Positions 49,549 through 58,724 are shown, counted from the stretch's first letter. The stretch: 64,000 bases of DNA from Rodentibacter sp. JRC1 (GCF_020521555.1 NZ_BPWA01000001.1:930001-994000); one strand, 5' to 3'. Notes: a model not told the origin generated them from the sequence alone. Program-made: numbers and translations.

Positions 49549-50221
49549 CGAACAACTAATATCTCACCGTCCGAACGCCATTATTATTGCGCGCAATGGA
49601 TTAAAAACGATAAAAATTCCTAAAAAGTTACATCAATTTCCCATTGCTCTGGCAAATTGTGTAACGGATGATTTACCGCTTGCCAGCTACATTCCCGATG
49701 ATTTCCAAGGACAATATAAAATTGGAAAATTATTAGCGGAAAAAGGATATAAAAAGCCACTATTTCTTCATATTCCACGCAATTATATTGCGACAAAAGC
49801 ACGTAAAGAAGGGTTTGAACACGCATTTCTTGCTCAAGACTTAGAGGATAAAATAAAAATTGACTACTATTTTATGCAGGAAGATGGGGAAAATTATTTT
49901 GAAGGTGCTAAACCACTAATGGAAATACTGCAACATAAAAAAAAGTTAGACTATGATGTCATTGTTTGTGGAAATGACCGAATCGCTTTTGTGGCGTATC
50001 AATTACTATTAAGACATGGATATCGTATCCCCGAAGATATTGCCGTAACGGGATACGATAATACAATAGGGATCGCACATTTGTTTATTCCCCCACTCAC
50101 AACTGTCGAATTACCACACTATGCAATGGGCGAACAAGCCGCTTTACATTTAATTGAGGGACGTAAAGATGTAGATTGTCATAAATTACCCTGTCCATTA
50201 ATTATGGGAGATTCTTGCTAA
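49546..50221 (+). pseudogene. lacI-type repressor remnant without its DNA-binding domain
   Basis: The frame reads AIEQLISHRPNAIIIA, then the ligand-binding domain with VIVCGNDRIAFVAYQLLLR and the hallmark AVTGYDNT, ending GDSC. This is about 220 residues of the periplasmic-binding-like domain of a LacI/GalR repressor. The N-terminal helix-turn-helix and hinge (about 100 residues) are gone. The gene faces away from lacY, so it was probably the divergent local regulator of the lac operon before the deletion. Confidence 0.85.
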
Positions 50222-50264
50222 ATAAAAATAGGTTGTATGAAATTTAACAATAATATATAAAGCC

Positions 50265-50286
50265 GAAACACCAAGTATGGTGTTTC
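50265..50286 (+). terminator. Terminator after the lacI remnant
   Basis: The 9-bp stem GAAACACCA / TGGTGTTTC has a 4-nt loop and is followed by TTTT. Confidence 0.8.
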
Positions 50287-50311
50287 TTTTATAGAATAAA
50301 ACAAGACTAAT

Positions 50312-50443
50312 ATAGAATAAGATAGCAGTGTTCGGCTGAATATCTAACAAATTAAACGCAGTTCGGGCGGTAACTTCGGCAATAAAGAATTCAAGTAGCT
50401 TTAGTCGCTTACATTCACTTAATTTACAATGGGTTATATTCAT
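50312..50443 (-). pseudogene. IS1016-like transposase N-terminal scrap (IS1595 family)
   Basis: Forty-four codons read MNITHCKL..., then KLLEFFIAEVTARTAFNLL and IQPNTAILFY, which closely follow the start of the Haemophilus IS1016 transposase as I remember it. Similarity stops after ILFY. The DDE core and the terminal repeats are absent, so it is an inactive remnant. It lies at the border between the lac remnants and the bacteriocin cluster. Confidence 0.7.
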
Positions 50444-50732
50444 TTTTGTAATATAACATTTTTTACTAATCAACTAAATCCCCTAAAATAAATCTAGAAT
50501 CAGTAAAACTTGCAGATAGCATCACTTATCCCCCCTCACAAACCATTGACATACAGAAAACGCTTTGCAATATCTTATAATCGCAAAAAATAGCTACATT
50601 CCTCATTGAATTAAAATACAAAAATAGCAATAACTGACTTAGAACAGTAATACTTTGTACCTTTATTTAGCTAAATAGGCAGTCAATTTTGTGACATATC
50701 TCAAATTTTGAACAAAAAATATACAAATCTAA
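50444..50732. other. AT-rich region with no gene seen
   Basis: About 290 bp lies between the transposase scrap and the bacteriocin promoter. I find no open frame with a ribosome site on either strand. Confidence 0.5.
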
Positions 50733-50771
50733 TTGACAACAAACCACATAATAATAATGATTTTCATTATT
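50733..50771 (+). promoter_or_regulatory. Bacteriocin promoter with Fur-box-like palindrome
   Basis: A consensus -35 TTGACA (50,733-50,738) is followed after 17 bp by AATGAT. The palindrome AATAATGATTTTCATTATT (50,753-50,771) covers that -10 region. It matches the 19-bp Fur consensus GATAATGATAATCATTATC at 15 positions. Fur with iron would block this promoter, so the bacteriocin is predicted to be made in iron-poor conditions. Confidence 0.65.
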
Positions 50772-50814
50772 CAAACAACAATTGTTACTAACCAAAAACC
50801 TTAAAGAGGTGTAT

Positions 50815-51129
50815 ATGAAAGAATTAGCACTAAAAGACTTAGTCTATGTGTCCGGTGGTAGTTGGTGTGAAGAATGTAATGGTCCTGATCCTAGCAAACA
50901 AAATAAATCTGATTACAAATATGAGAACCCTGTCAATTTTGGTCCTATTGGCGGTCCGGGAACAACGGTAGGGTCATTAATTGGAGGTAGATTAGGATGG
51001 GCTGGTTCCGTTGCAGGGAGTGCTGCCGAATATGTTTTATACGATTCTATTGATTATAACAAAGTAGGAAATAATTATGTAGGATATGTTACGTCTGAGT
51101 TAAAAAATGGTAATATCCCGGCGGACTAA
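50815..51129 (+). CDS. Double-glycine-leader bacteriocin precursor (class II microcin-like)
   Basis: This 104-residue precursor begins MKELALKDLVYVSGG, a canonical GG leader cut after residue 15 by a C39-peptidase ABC exporter. The predicted mature peptide of 89 residues starts SWCEECNG (Cys18 and Cys21, possibly disulfide-linked). Its middle is rich in Gly, Ala and Ser (GSLIGGRLGWAGSVAGSAAE), typical of membrane-inserting class II microcins such as microcin V. AAAGAGGTG lies just upstream of the ATG at 50,815; an upstream in-frame extension is ignored because it would hide the leader. A small membrane protein follows 2 nt later. Confidence 0.85.
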   Translation: MKELALKDLVYVSGGSWCEECNGPDPSKQNKSDYKYENPVNFGPIGGPGTTVGSLIGGRLGWAGSVAGSAAEYVLYDSIDYNKVGNNYVGYVTSELKNGNIPAD

Positions 51130-51131
51130 TT

Positions 51132-51341
51132 ATGAAAATATCAATTTGGCTTTTAAATACATTTAGCCTTCTTATTGCTCTAAGACTTTTATCCTTTATA
51201 AGAGATACATTAACTTTCACTGTTCATCCATTAATAGATGTTATTTTTTCTTTACTTGTTATTAGTTTATCAGTGAAGTTTATACCTATATTTATTTTAT
51301 TTTGTTTTTCAAAGCTAAAAGCTATGCGTGAAAAAAGATAA
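51132..51341 (+). CDS. Probable immunity protein for the adjacent bacteriocin
   Basis: This 69-residue protein has two strongly hydrophobic segments (about 5-22 and 33-58) and a basic tail (KLKAMREKR). It begins 2 nt after the bacteriocin stop codon. Small two-span inner-membrane proteins in this position are the usual self-protection genes of class II microcins. No family is recognised by sequence. Confidence 0.7.
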   Translation: MKISIWLLNTFSLLIALRLLSFIRDTLTFTVHPLIDVIFSLLVISLSVKFIPIFILFCFSKLKAMREKR

Positions 51342-51374
51342 ATATAACAGGGGATTAATATTAGGCGCTGTATT

Positions 51375-51413
51375 AAATCTACACCCAAAATTCTAACTCA
51401 TGGGTGCAGATTT
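51375..51413 (+). terminator. Terminator after the bacteriocin/immunity pair
   Basis: Stem AAATCTACACCCA / TGGGTGCAGATTT (13 bp, one mismatch) with a 13-nt loop, followed by TTT. Confidence 0.8.
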
Positions 51414-51454
51414 TTTGTCTATAATCATCCTTATTTAGTAAGTTGAAAATTTTT

Positions 51455-51470
51455 TGTGACAAACATCACA
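51455..51470. promoter_or_regulatory. CRP-binding site
   Basis: TGTGACAAACATCACA is a perfect TGTGA-N6-TCACA site. It precedes the second set of small genes, and TATAGT at 51,505-51,510 may be their -10 box. Confidence 0.75.
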
Positions 51471-51548
51471 AAAATGAAAATAAATTATTTCATATTTTTA
51501 CCGGTATAGTAAACAGTCGTAAATTGATATTTATTGTAAGGATGGGAG

Positions 51549-51719
51549 TTGACGGAAATTAAATATATAATGCGAGCAATTGAAATAGTAGCTTTATTTT
51601 TATCTATTATCTTATCAAACAAATATGGTCCATTAATTGCTTTTTTGGGCCGCTTACCATTAGGCATTTTATGGAATCTAATAAGAAAATACGGAGAACA
51701 AAATGAAAGAGGTAAATAA
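51549..51719 (+). CDS. Small membrane protein in the bacteriocin cluster
   Basis: This protein has 56 residues if it starts at TTG 51,549, which has AAGGA at good distance, or 49 from ATG 51,570, which has no ribosome site. It contains hydrophobic runs IEIVALFLSIIL and PLIAFLGRLPLGIL and a charged tail. Size and place fit a bacteriocin immunity protein or a leaderless membrane-active peptide. It overlaps the next small gene by 17 nt. Confidence 0.5.
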   Translation: MTEIKYIMRAIEIVALFLSIILSNKYGPLIAFLGRLPLGILWNLIRKYGEQNERGK

Positions 51720-51825
51720 TCATGAAGTTCAAAATATAAGTGTTTTTTCAGTAGTATCATCAAAACTATTGACTTGGTTGTATGGTAGAGGACTAATTGA
51801 TAAAGTAATTAATATAACAAATTAG
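51703..51825 (+). CDS. Small peptide with degenerate GG-type leader
   Basis: This 40-residue frame starts MKEVNNHEVQNIS, which follows the leader pattern of double-glycine peptides except that VF replaces the GG pair. GGAGA lies 5-6 nt before the ATG. It continues as a hydrophobic/basic peptide with KLLTWLYGRG. It may be a decayed bacteriocin precursor or a peptide exported by another route. Confidence 0.45.
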   Translation: MKEVNNHEVQNISVFSVVSSKLLTWLYGRGLIDKVINITN

Positions 51826-51854
51826 TTATATATTTAAATTTTTAAAGGGTAAAA

Positions 51855-52054
51855 ATGGAAATTATATTAAAATATATTAAGATCATCATAAAACAATTAT
51901 TTTTTATTTCGTCATATACACCATATCGTATATATTATCATCTATTTTCAATATCCATGTTGCTTATTTCTATATTGCATTAGTATTATTAGACTATTTT
52001 TTGGAAAGAAATAATTTTTTTTCAAAATTCAAGAAAAAAAATGAAAGAACTTAA
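51855..52054 (+). pseudogene. Small membrane immunity-like gene broken by a frameshift at a T6 run
   Basis: The ATG frame (MEIILKYIKIIIKQLFF) leaves the hydrophobic pattern after the run of six T at 51,900-51,905 and stops at 51,983. A one-base shift there joins a long hydrophobic frame (YFVIYTISYILSSIF, AYFYIALVLLDYFLE) ending in the basic FFSKFKKKNERT at 52,054. The repaired protein of about 66 residues would look like a two-span immunity protein. The shift may be fixed or phase variable. Confidence 0.5.
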
Positions 52055-52157
52055 AACTAATGACTTATCTTTAGTTGTTGGCGGTAATCCCATACTTAAA
52101 ACAGGTATAACAGTGGCGGACTACATTGCAACTCGTGAGGTTATAGCCCATTTATGA
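52041..52157 (+). CDS. Short double-glycine-leader peptide
   Basis: This 38-residue precursor starts MKELKTNDLSLVVGG, a good GG leader closely like that of the 104-residue bacteriocin. The mature part would be 23 residues (NPILKTGITVADYIATREV plus IAHL). It lacks the long Gly-rich body, so it is either a truncated bacteriocin or a very short peptide, possibly a signal. It overlaps the end of the frameshifted membrane gene. Confidence 0.6.
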   Translation: MKELKTNDLSLVVGGNPILKTGITVADYIATREVIAHL

Positions 52158-52305
52158 TTAGAATTAGAGAACATATTGTAAATTGGCAGTTAGCTTATAT
52201 TGGGATATTAAATTTGAGTTAACTTATGTTATTTAATGACACCACTATTTATTCTCATAACAATAGAGAAGTAAAAAGGAGGATAAAATCAGTAATAGTA
52301 AACGA

Positions 52306-52449
52306 ATGTTAAAAACTACCATTGGCGTTATAGCATTTATCATTGCCTTTATGTTGAAGGATTTTGCAAGACCTTTCAGTATGTTTGCTATATTCAGCAT
52401 TATGGTATTTTTATGGCATTGTATTGATAAATATAGAGGGGAAGATTAG
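52306..52449 (+). CDS. Small membrane protein, immunity-like
   Basis: This 47-residue frame has two hydrophobic segments (TTIGVIAFIIAFML and FSMFAIFSIMVFLWH) and a charged tail. The ATG at 52,306 lacks a ribosome site. A strong AGGAGG (52,277-52,282) sits 5 nt before an in-frame ATC at 52,288, where an ATG would be expected, so the natural start may have mutated or ATC is used. It is placed after a GG-leader peptide, as immunity genes are. Confidence 0.5.
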   Translation: MLKTTIGVIAFIIAFMLKDFARPFSMFAIFSIMVFLWHCIDKYRGED

Positions 52450-52459
52450 AAAGAATTAA

Positions 52460-52627
52460 TTTCTCAAGAAATCCCAAATTCTCTTTATGGATGAAGCGAC
52501 CAGCCATTTAGATGAAGAAAACGAGAAAAAGACCAATCAAGCTATCGCTCAATTAGCGATAACCAGAGTGATTGTCGCTCACAGAAAATCAACTATTGAT
52601 AGTGCCGATAGGTGTGTGAATTTATAA
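52460..52627 (+). pseudogene. Tail of a bacteriocin ABC exporter (RaxB/CvaB type)
   Basis: About 55 codons read QILFMDEATSHLDEENE and RVIVAHRKSTIDSADR, which are Walker B, D-loop and H-loop of the nucleotide-binding domain, then a stop. The C39 peptidase, membrane part and Walker A are gone. Bacteriocin exporters of this class cut GG leaders during export, so this is probably the former exporter of the local peptides. Confidence 0.75.
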
Positions 52628-52656
52628 GCCAAGTACTCAACAATTAGCCTCCCTAC

Positions 52657-52688
52657 AAAAAGTGCGGTCAAATTCAACCGCACTTTTT
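52657..52688. terminator. Uptake-signal-pair terminator after glpC
   Basis: AAAAAGTGCGGT and ACCGCACTTTTT form a perfect 12-bp stem with an 8-nt loop just beyond the glpC stop. Confidence 0.85.
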
Positions 52689-52696
52689 TAGATACA

Positions 52697-53971
52697 CTAA
52701 GCCTCCATTGACATACAAAGCAAGGTTAGCGGATGGATACAGGTTACGTTAGATGACATATCAATTTGCCATTTACAGGTTTGGCATTCGGAAATCACGA
52801 AATCAAACCCACCGTCGTTAATATGATCGAACAAATGCTTACCAATGGATTGGGAAACATCATAATTTTCCGCTTTGAAACCGTAAGTACCGGCAATGCC
52901 GCAACATTGAGACGGCAGCATAATGATTTCCAAATTCGGAATTTGTTTTAGCACTTCAAGGGTATAAGGCGCCCAACCGGCTTTCTCCACGTGGCAAGCG
53001 GTATGATAGGCTACACGTAATTTCAAAGGTTTGAGCGGTAAGGTTTTGCCTTCTTTAAATAATTGATACAAGAACGGCGTTACCATATGAATATGCGGAC
53101 GCACTTTTGCATTATTAATGCCTAAAATATGATGATATTCATCACGTAAATTCAAAGTGCAGCTCGAGGCTTCGCTAATTACCTCCAAGCCGTTTTCATC
53201 CACCATTTTGCCGATGTAATCCGTGTTGAACTGTGCAATGCTACGTGCACGTTTAGGAAAGCCGTTTACGCTTAAGGGTAGACCGCAGCATTTTTCTTTT
53301 TCCAACAACATTACGCCGATGTTCATCGCATTAAATACTTTCAAAAAGGCTTTGCCCAGTTGCGGATTATTATAGTTTACGTAACAGCCGTGAAAATATG
53401 CCACTTTACGTTCAAATTTTTTCTGCTCGTCCAACGCATTTTTCATATACCAGCTACGAAATGTGCCGAAGGAATATTTCGGTAACGTTCGTTGTTTACT
53501 AATATTAAGCGTTTTTTCTAACACAAACTTTGTGGCACTCAATCCTGTAATCGTATTTACAATCGGCGCAAGCGGTGTGTTGAGTTTGCCCATCATATCC
53601 GTATTGCTCAAAATGGCATCACGCAATTTGTGCATTAACGGTTTTTTCTGTTGCGCCAAATGATTGTTGCGCGCACGCACGATCAGATCGCCGATTTTTA
53701 CATCGGACGGGCAAGCCACTTCGCAACGTTTACAGTTAGTGCAATATTTCAGCGCTTCGTCATAAAGCTCGGCAGATTTTAAACGTAAACGTTCACCGTC
53801 CGGCCCGGATTGTTTTGGGCCCGGATAAAGCGGATTATTACGTGAAACGGGACAGACGGCAGTGCACGCCGTACATTTAATGCAACTTTCAAAACTTTCA
53901 TCGATATATTGATGACTTGCCGGTGAATTGAGAGATTGTTTTGCACTATCGATTAATTGCTGAATATTCAT
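52697..53971 (-). CDS. glpC: Anaerobic glycerol-3-phosphate dehydrogenase subunit C
   Basis: This 424-residue protein has two 4Fe-4S motifs near its N-terminus (Cys30/33/36/40 and Cys77/80/83/87) and two CCG domains (CCGLPLSVNG and CCGIAGTYG). GlpC anchors the GlpAB catalytic dimer at the inner membrane and passes electrons from G3P to menaquinone, linked to fumarate or nitrate reduction. It is the third gene of glpABC, 14 bp after glpB, and is closed by an uptake-signal terminator. Confidence 0.95.
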   Translation of the reverse strand: MNIQQLIDSAKQSLNSPASHQYIDESFESCIKCTACTAVCPVSRNNPLYPGPKQSGPDGERLRLKSAELYDEALKYCTNCKRCEVACPSDVKIGDLIVRARNNHLAQQKKPLMHKLRDAILSNTDMMGKLNTPLAPIVNTITGLSATKFVLEKTLNISKQRTLPKYSFGTFRSWYMKNALDEQKKFERKVAYFHGCYVNYNNPQLGKAFLKVFNAMNIGVMLLEKEKCCGLPLSVNGFPKRARSIAQFNTDYIGKMVDENGLEVISEASSCTLNLRDEYHHILGINNAKVRPHIHMVTPFLYQLFKEGKTLPLKPLKLRVAYHTACHVEKAGWAPYTLEVLKQIPNLEIIMLPSQCCGIAGTYGFKAENYDVSQSIGKHLFDHINDGGFDFVISECQTCKWQIDMSSNVTCIHPLTLLCMSMEA

Positions 53972-53985
53972 AGCCGTATCTCCCT

Positions 53986-55269
53986 TTACTTCGTCAAAAT
54001 TTCATCCGCAACGGAAAGTGCCGTGACCACCGCTACTCCGGAACCGCAACCGAGTTCTAATGCATTAAAACCGCCAATCACATTGCCGATAGCATATAAA
54101 TTCGTTAAAAATCGACCGCACTTTTGCACTTGGCAATAGCGGTTAATCGCCACACCGGCGGATTGATAAGGCTGAGGGTTAGAAAAACGGGAATCCGTCC
54201 AGCTAAGACGATCTTTATCGTTGAAACCCTCCACGCCGATAATATCGGCTTCAAACACCGGTTCATAAATTTTATCAAATTCAGCCACTAAGCCTTTACT
54301 GAAGAAACTGCCTGATGCCAACACGAAATTGTCGGCAGTGATTTCTTCATTTTCGTGTAAACGTGTCATAATACCTCGTACACGATCCCCTTCAAAACGG
54401 GCTTCTAATGCGCTGTCGCCGTTCATCATTAAGCCGCCTAGCGATTCAAATTGACGGCGCAATTGAATACGTTGGCGCATACCAAGTAATGAGGGCGGCA
54501 AAGTCGGTAATTCAAAAAGGGCAAGTTTGGTCGCGCTACGAAGTGCGGTCATAAATTCCTGATTTTCCAAGCCGAAACAGGCCGGTAAGAATACCGCTTC
54601 CGCACCTTGAGCAGATTCCACAATTTCTTTTACTAAATCGTCAAAGGCGAGTTTGTGCTCTAAAAGTTGAGCGATATTTACACTACGAAACTCGCGTGCA
54701 TTTTGACGAAGTTCGTCTAATTGCGGAATATTCAAAAAACCGCCGTTCACTTCACAATGCGTAAATTGCGGATTAAGCACAAGGTTTGCCGCTAATAACT
54801 GCGGTTGGAAATCGTGATAGCCTTCAATACCAAGAACCGCAATACGTTTATGTGGAAAGGCATTATTTCCTTGCACCATCGGCACGCTATTAGGCGAAAG
54901 CCACGAACCGCGTAAACCGCCTAAGCCGGTTACACGCAAGTGGTTTTTTTCACAAGAACCGATTAAATCTAAATTAAGTGATTCCGCCAATACTTGGAAT
55001 GCCCCTGCTTTCTCAAGCACTTTTTCTGCGCCCAATAAACTATAAGGATGTGCCGGCAATATGTTGCAAAGTGCGGTGAGATTTTCTTTTAAATTTTCGA
55101 CCGCACTTCCTGAAGGCATACGGCTTAATAAATCAAGAGAACCGGAGGCAAAATCAATTGCAGCCTGACCGTTATTGATAATCACGCAGCGTTTGCCACG
55201 TTGTTGAAGGGCGATGCCACAGGTTAACCCCGCCAATCCGCCACCGATAATGACTACATCAAAATTCAT
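53986..55269 (-). CDS. glpB: Anaerobic glycerol-3-phosphate dehydrogenase subunit B
   Basis: This 427-residue flavoprotein has a dinucleotide-binding start ([19 protein letters not shown]) and a second flavin motif near the C-terminus ([17 protein letters not shown]). GlpB forms the soluble catalytic dimer with GlpA and relays electrons to GlpC. Its ATG lies within the last 11 nt of glpA, so the two are translationally coupled. Confidence 0.95.
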   Translation of the reverse strand: MNFDVVIIGGGLAGLTCGIALQQRGKRCVIINNGQAAIDFASGSLDLLSRMPSGSAVENLKENLTALCNILPAHPYSLLGAEKVLEKAGAFQVLAESLNLDLIGSCEKNHLRVTGLGGLRGSWLSPNSVPMVQGNNAFPHKRIAVLGIEGYHDFQPQLLAANLVLNPQFTHCEVNGGFLNIPQLDELRQNAREFRSVNIAQLLEHKLAFDDLVKEIVESAQGAEAVFLPACFGLENQEFMTALRSATKLALFELPTLPPSLLGMRQRIQLRRQFESLGGLMMNGDSALEARFEGDRVRGIMTRLHENEEITADNFVLASGSFFSKGLVAEFDKIYEPVFEADIIGVEGFNDKDRLSWTDSRFSNPQPYQSAGVAINRYCQVQKCGRFLTNLYAIGNVIGGFNALELGCGSGVAVVTALSVADEILTK

Positions 55270-56950
55270 TGCTATCCGTCCCTTGTTGCACTTGTTTTTC
55301 GAGTGGTTTTACATCATTTAAGCCTAATACGCTACCATACATCCAAGAGGTAAATTCGGCTTCACGAATCGCTTCGCCCCAAGCAATCGGCTCAATACCA
55401 CGCCAGCGTTCTTCCATAAAGGAGGAAAGTTGAAGGGTGGATTGTCGAGCTGTCGCCACTTCAAAACGATTCATTAAACCGGCGGCCCGACAAGCACAAA
55501 GTTCCGCTTGGCAGGTTCCCATTCCCACACGGGTGCGGCGGCGTAAATCCACTAGATTGTTTACGTCTAACTCATCTACGGCATAGCGAATTTCTCCCGC
55601 CGTTACCGCTTCGCATTCACACACCATAGAACGATCTAAACGTGTTTTATCAAGCAAACGGGTGGCTCGTGAGCCGTGACGATACACAGCAGAATAACGA
55701 ATGGTACTTGGCAATGAAATCACTTTTTGGTTGGTTTCTTGACGACTTTCATTTGAACCGGGCAATGATTGCTCAGCCGTTACACAACGGGCGGTTTTAT
55801 TGAGTTTCTTACAAATGAGATCTGTCGCCCATTCCGCCATTAAACGATAAGTCATCAGCTTACCGCCGGTGATGGTAATAAAGCCGTCTAATCCATCGCG
55901 TTCCGTGTGATCCAGCAATACAATACCACGGCTCACATTACGTCCGGACGGATCATCATCGCTGGCAACCAACGGACGAACACCTGCATAAGCACGTAAC
56001 ACGCGGGTATGACGCAAACTCGGGGCGAGTTTCTCGCCCTCACGGAAAAGAATATCCACTTCTTCCGGTGTAACTGACATATTATCGATTTGATCGTAAG
56101 GAATACGGCTAGAGGTTGTTCCGATAACAGAGATGGTATCGCCCGGCACGAGGATATCCGCATCAGCCGGTTTACGGCAGCGATTAATCACCATTCTATT
56201 AATTCGATGTCCCATTACAAGCAATGCACCTTTTGCCGGGAACATTTTGATTTTAAGATCAGCATATTCGGCGATACCTTGTCCCCAAATTCCCCCTGCA
56301 TTTACCACAAGGGGGGCGAAAAACTGACGTTCCGCTTTATTTTTATGATCATAAACTTTCACGCCAATAACTTTTCCACCTTCACAAATCAAATTTTTGA
56401 CTTCGCAATAAGTAAACATTTTTGCGCCGTTTTCCGTGGCATCAAGCATATTAGAGGCGGTTAAACGGAAGGGATCGATAGAGCCGTCCGGCACAACCAC
56501 TGCACCGACAAGGTTAGGATTGACGGACGGTTCCATTATTTTGGCTAAATCAGGCTCAATTGCCACCGCTTCAATACCGGATTTGGCACAGCTTTCAAGA
56601 AAGGTTTTTTGGTAATCCATGGAATCTTCGGGAAGCGTAATAAATAAACCTTCCGTTTCATCCACACAGTGGCGCGCAATATTCCGCAAAATACGGTTTT
56701 CTTTAATACATTCTTGCGCGGATTCTTGGTCGTTCACCGCATAACGCGCGCCGCTATGTAATAAACCGTGGTTGCGCCCTGTCGCTCCGGTTGCGATATC
56801 ACGGCGTTCTAATAAAATGCAATCAATACCACGTAGGGCACAATCGCGCGCAATACCCGCACCGGTAGCACCACCGCCAATAATAATCACATCCGTTGAT
56901 AAGGGAGAAAGATCTCCGACATTTCGATATAAATTAGGCGATAATCCCAT
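55259..56950 (-). CDS. glpA: Anaerobic glycerol-3-phosphate dehydrogenase subunit A
   Basis: This 563-residue FAD-dependent enzyme oxidises sn-glycerol 3-phosphate to dihydroxyacetone phosphate without oxygen. The FAD motif is [20 protein letters not shown] near residue 20. The C-terminal part has the BFD-like cysteines (CECEAVT..., [12 protein letters not shown]) found in GlpA and not in aerobic GlpD. The ATG at 56,950 is preferred over an upstream TTG because GGGGG lies a few bases before it. The gene is divergent from glpT across a region with two CRP sites. Confidence 0.95.
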   Translation of the reverse strand: MGLSPNLYRNVGDLSPLSTDVIIIGGGATGAGIARDCALRGIDCILLERRDIATGATGRNHGLLHSGARYAVNDQESAQECIKENRILRNIARHCVDETEGLFITLPEDSMDYQKTFLESCAKSGIEAVAIEPDLAKIMEPSVNPNLVGAVVVPDGSIDPFRLTASNMLDATENGAKMFTYCEVKNLICEGGKVIGVKVYDHKNKAERQFFAPLVVNAGGIWGQGIAEYADLKIKMFPAKGALLVMGHRINRMVINRCRKPADADILVPGDTISVIGTTSSRIPYDQIDNMSVTPEEVDILFREGEKLAPSLRHTRVLRAYAGVRPLVASDDDPSGRNVSRGIVLLDHTERDGLDGFITITGGKLMTYRLMAEWATDLICKKLNKTARCVTAEQSLPGSNESRQETNQKVISLPSTIRYSAVYRHGSRATRLLDKTRLDRSMVCECEAVTAGEIRYAVDELDVNNLVDLRRRTRVGMGTCQAELCACRAAGLMNRFEVATARQSTLQLSSFMEERWRGIEPIAWGEAIREAEFTSWMYGSVLGLNDVKPLEKQVQQGTDSNEF

Positions 56951-57056
56951 GTTTACCCCCAACTCCCACAATATATAAAAGAAAATACAAAATCAGATTG
57001 ATTGTAGAGAATAATGCTTAAATTAACAACATTTTGAGCGAAAAAGAAAATGATTT

Positions 57057-57072
57057 TGTGAAACGGATCACA
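57057..57072. promoter_or_regulatory. CRP site 1 in the glpA-glpT control region
   Basis: TGTGAAACGGATCACA is a perfect TGTGA-N6-TCACA match, about 107 bp upstream of glpA. Confidence 0.85.
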
Positions 57073-57108
57073 GAATTTTCAAATTCACTCAAATTAATAT
57101 CGAAATTT

Positions 57109-57124
57109 TGTGAATTAGTTCACA
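57109..57124. promoter_or_regulatory. CRP site 2 in the glpA-glpT control region
   Basis: TGTGAATTAGTTCACA is a second perfect match, about 117 bp upstream of glpT. The centre-to-centre distance to site 1 is 52 bp, about five helical turns. Confidence 0.85.
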
Positions 57125-57240
57125 TTTTTGAATAATCCTTCTTTCTTATTTTTTATTTTCTTTTATTATCCCCCGCTAAGCTCCTTTCTTTCTGACCGAT
57201 GTAAAGGAGAGACTATGAGTAAAAATGTTGGAGAAAAATT

Positions 57241-58683
57241 ATGTTCGGACCATTTAAACCCGCCCCGCACATTGCGGAACTTCCGGCGGAAAAAATTGAT
57301 TCCACCTATAAGCGCCTACGTTGGCAAGTATTCGCCGGAATCTTCTTCGGCTATGCCGCTTATTATTTTGTGCGGGCAAACTTTGACTTAGCACAGAAAG
57401 GGTTAATCGAGGCAGGAATGTATAACAAGGCGGAATTAGGTCTTGTGGGTACGGCTGCCGGTTTGGCTTACGGTTTGTCAAAATTCTTTATGGCGATGCT
57501 TTCAGATCGTTCTAACCCGAAAGTATTCTTACCATTCGGTTTGTTGCTCTCTGGTTTATGTATGACGATGATGGGGTTATTCCCTTGGGCGACATCCGGT
57601 ATCGTAATAATGTGGATTATGATCTTCTTAAACGGTTGGTTCCAAGGTATGGGTTGGCCTCCGTGTGGTCGCACTATGGTTCACTGGTGGTCTAAATCCG
57701 AACGCGGAACGATTGTTTCTATTTGGAATACCGCTCACAACCTTGGTGGTATGGTACCAGGTGCAATGGTGCTGTTAGCCGGCGCAATTTACTTCAGCAC
57801 ACATGGCGTGGAAGCTACCGCCAAAGATGTATGGCAACAAGCACTATACTATCCGGGTATTGCAGCGATGATCATCGCAATTCCGATTTACCTTGTAATG
57901 AAAGATACGCCACAATCTTGCGGTTTACCACCGGTTGAAAAATGGCGCAACGATTATCCTGATGACTATAACGAAAAAACCTATGAGCATGAACTTTCTA
58001 CTAAAGAAATTTTTATGACTTACGTGTTAAAAAACAAATTGTTATGGTACATCGCCATTGCTAACGTATTCGTTTACTTAATCCGCTACGGCGTGCTGAA
58101 GTGGTCGCCGGTTTATTTGGGCGAAGTAAAACACTTCAATATTAAAGGAACGGCTTGGGCATATACCATTTATGAATTAGCGGCAATTCCGGGAACATTA
58201 TTATGCGGTTGGGTATCCGACCACGTATTCAAAGGTAAACGAGGCTTAACCGGTTTCATCTTTATGATTTTAACAACCCTTGCTGTTGTTGCGTTATGGA
58301 AAAATCCGGCAACACCTGAGGCTGAAATTGCAAACTATTCGGCCTGGTATCAAAACCCATATCAATTAACGGACTTTATCTTAATGACCACAATCGGTTT
58401 CTTAATCTATGGTCCGGTGATGTTGATTGGTCTGCACGCGCTTGAACTCGCACCGAAAAAAGCGGCGGGTACGGCTGCCGGTTTCACCGGTTTATTCGGC
58501 TACTTAGGCGGAACGGTGTCAGCTTCTGCGGTTGTCGGTTGGGCAGCTGAATATTACGGCTGGGACGGCGGTTTCTACGTGATGATCGCAGGCGGTATCT
58601 TAGCGGTGTTATTACTTCTTAACGTAATGATTGAAGAAGGTAAACACAAAGCAAAATTAGGTGATACCTACGGCACGAAATAA
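57241..58683 (+). CDS. glpT: Glycerol-3-phosphate/phosphate antiporter
   Basis: This 480-residue major facilitator protein has 12 membrane segments. The start [20 protein letters not shown] and the segment [19 protein letters not shown] are those of GlpT, including the substrate-binding Arg. It imports G3P in exchange for phosphate at the inner membrane. The ATG at 57,241 matches the known Haemophilus start and has GGAG about 7 nt upstream. It heads a glpT-glpQ pair, although a terminator lies between them. G3P made by GlpQ outside the membrane is its natural substrate. Confidence 0.96.
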   Translation: MFGPFKPAPHIAELPAEKIDSTYKRLRWQVFAGIFFGYAAYYFVRANFDLAQKGLIEAGMYNKAELGLVGTAAGLAYGLSKFFMAMLSDRSNPKVFLPFGLLLSGLCMTMMGLFPWATSGIVIMWIMIFLNGWFQGMGWPPCGRTMVHWWSKSERGTIVSIWNTAHNLGGMVPGAMVLLAGAIYFSTHGVEATAKDVWQQALYYPGIAAMIIAIPIYLVMKDTPQSCGLPPVEKWRNDYPDDYNEKTYEHELSTKEIFMTYVLKNKLLWYIAIANVFVYLIRYGVLKWSPVYLGEVKHFNIKGTAWAYTIYELAAIPGTLLCGWVSDHVFKGKRGLTGFIFMILTTLAVVALWKNPATPEAEIANYSAWYQNPYQLTDFILMTTIGFLIYGPVMLIGLHALELAPKKAAGTAAGFTGLFGYLGGTVSASAVVGWAAEYYGWDGGFYVMIAGGILAVLLLLNVMIEEGKHKAKLGDTYGTK

Positions 58684-58693
58684 TTAACTTATG

Positions 58694-58724
58694 AAAAGGC
58701 GACAAGTTAGCTTGCTCGCCTTTT
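58694..58724 (+). terminator. Terminator after glpT
   Basis: Stem AAAAGGCGACAAG / CTTGCTCGCCTTTT with one bulged C and loop TTAG, followed by TT. Confidence 0.85.

Noticed and set aside
50549..50585. TTGACA followed by TATAAT upstream of the bacteriocin genes
   Set aside because: The spacing is 24 bp, too long for a sigma70 promoter. The TTGACA at 50,733 with the Fur-box-like palindrome is nearer and better.
51485..51763. Minus-strand 92-codon frame in the bacteriocin region
   Set aside because: It overlaps two plus-strand small genes that have ribosome sites, and it has no family features.
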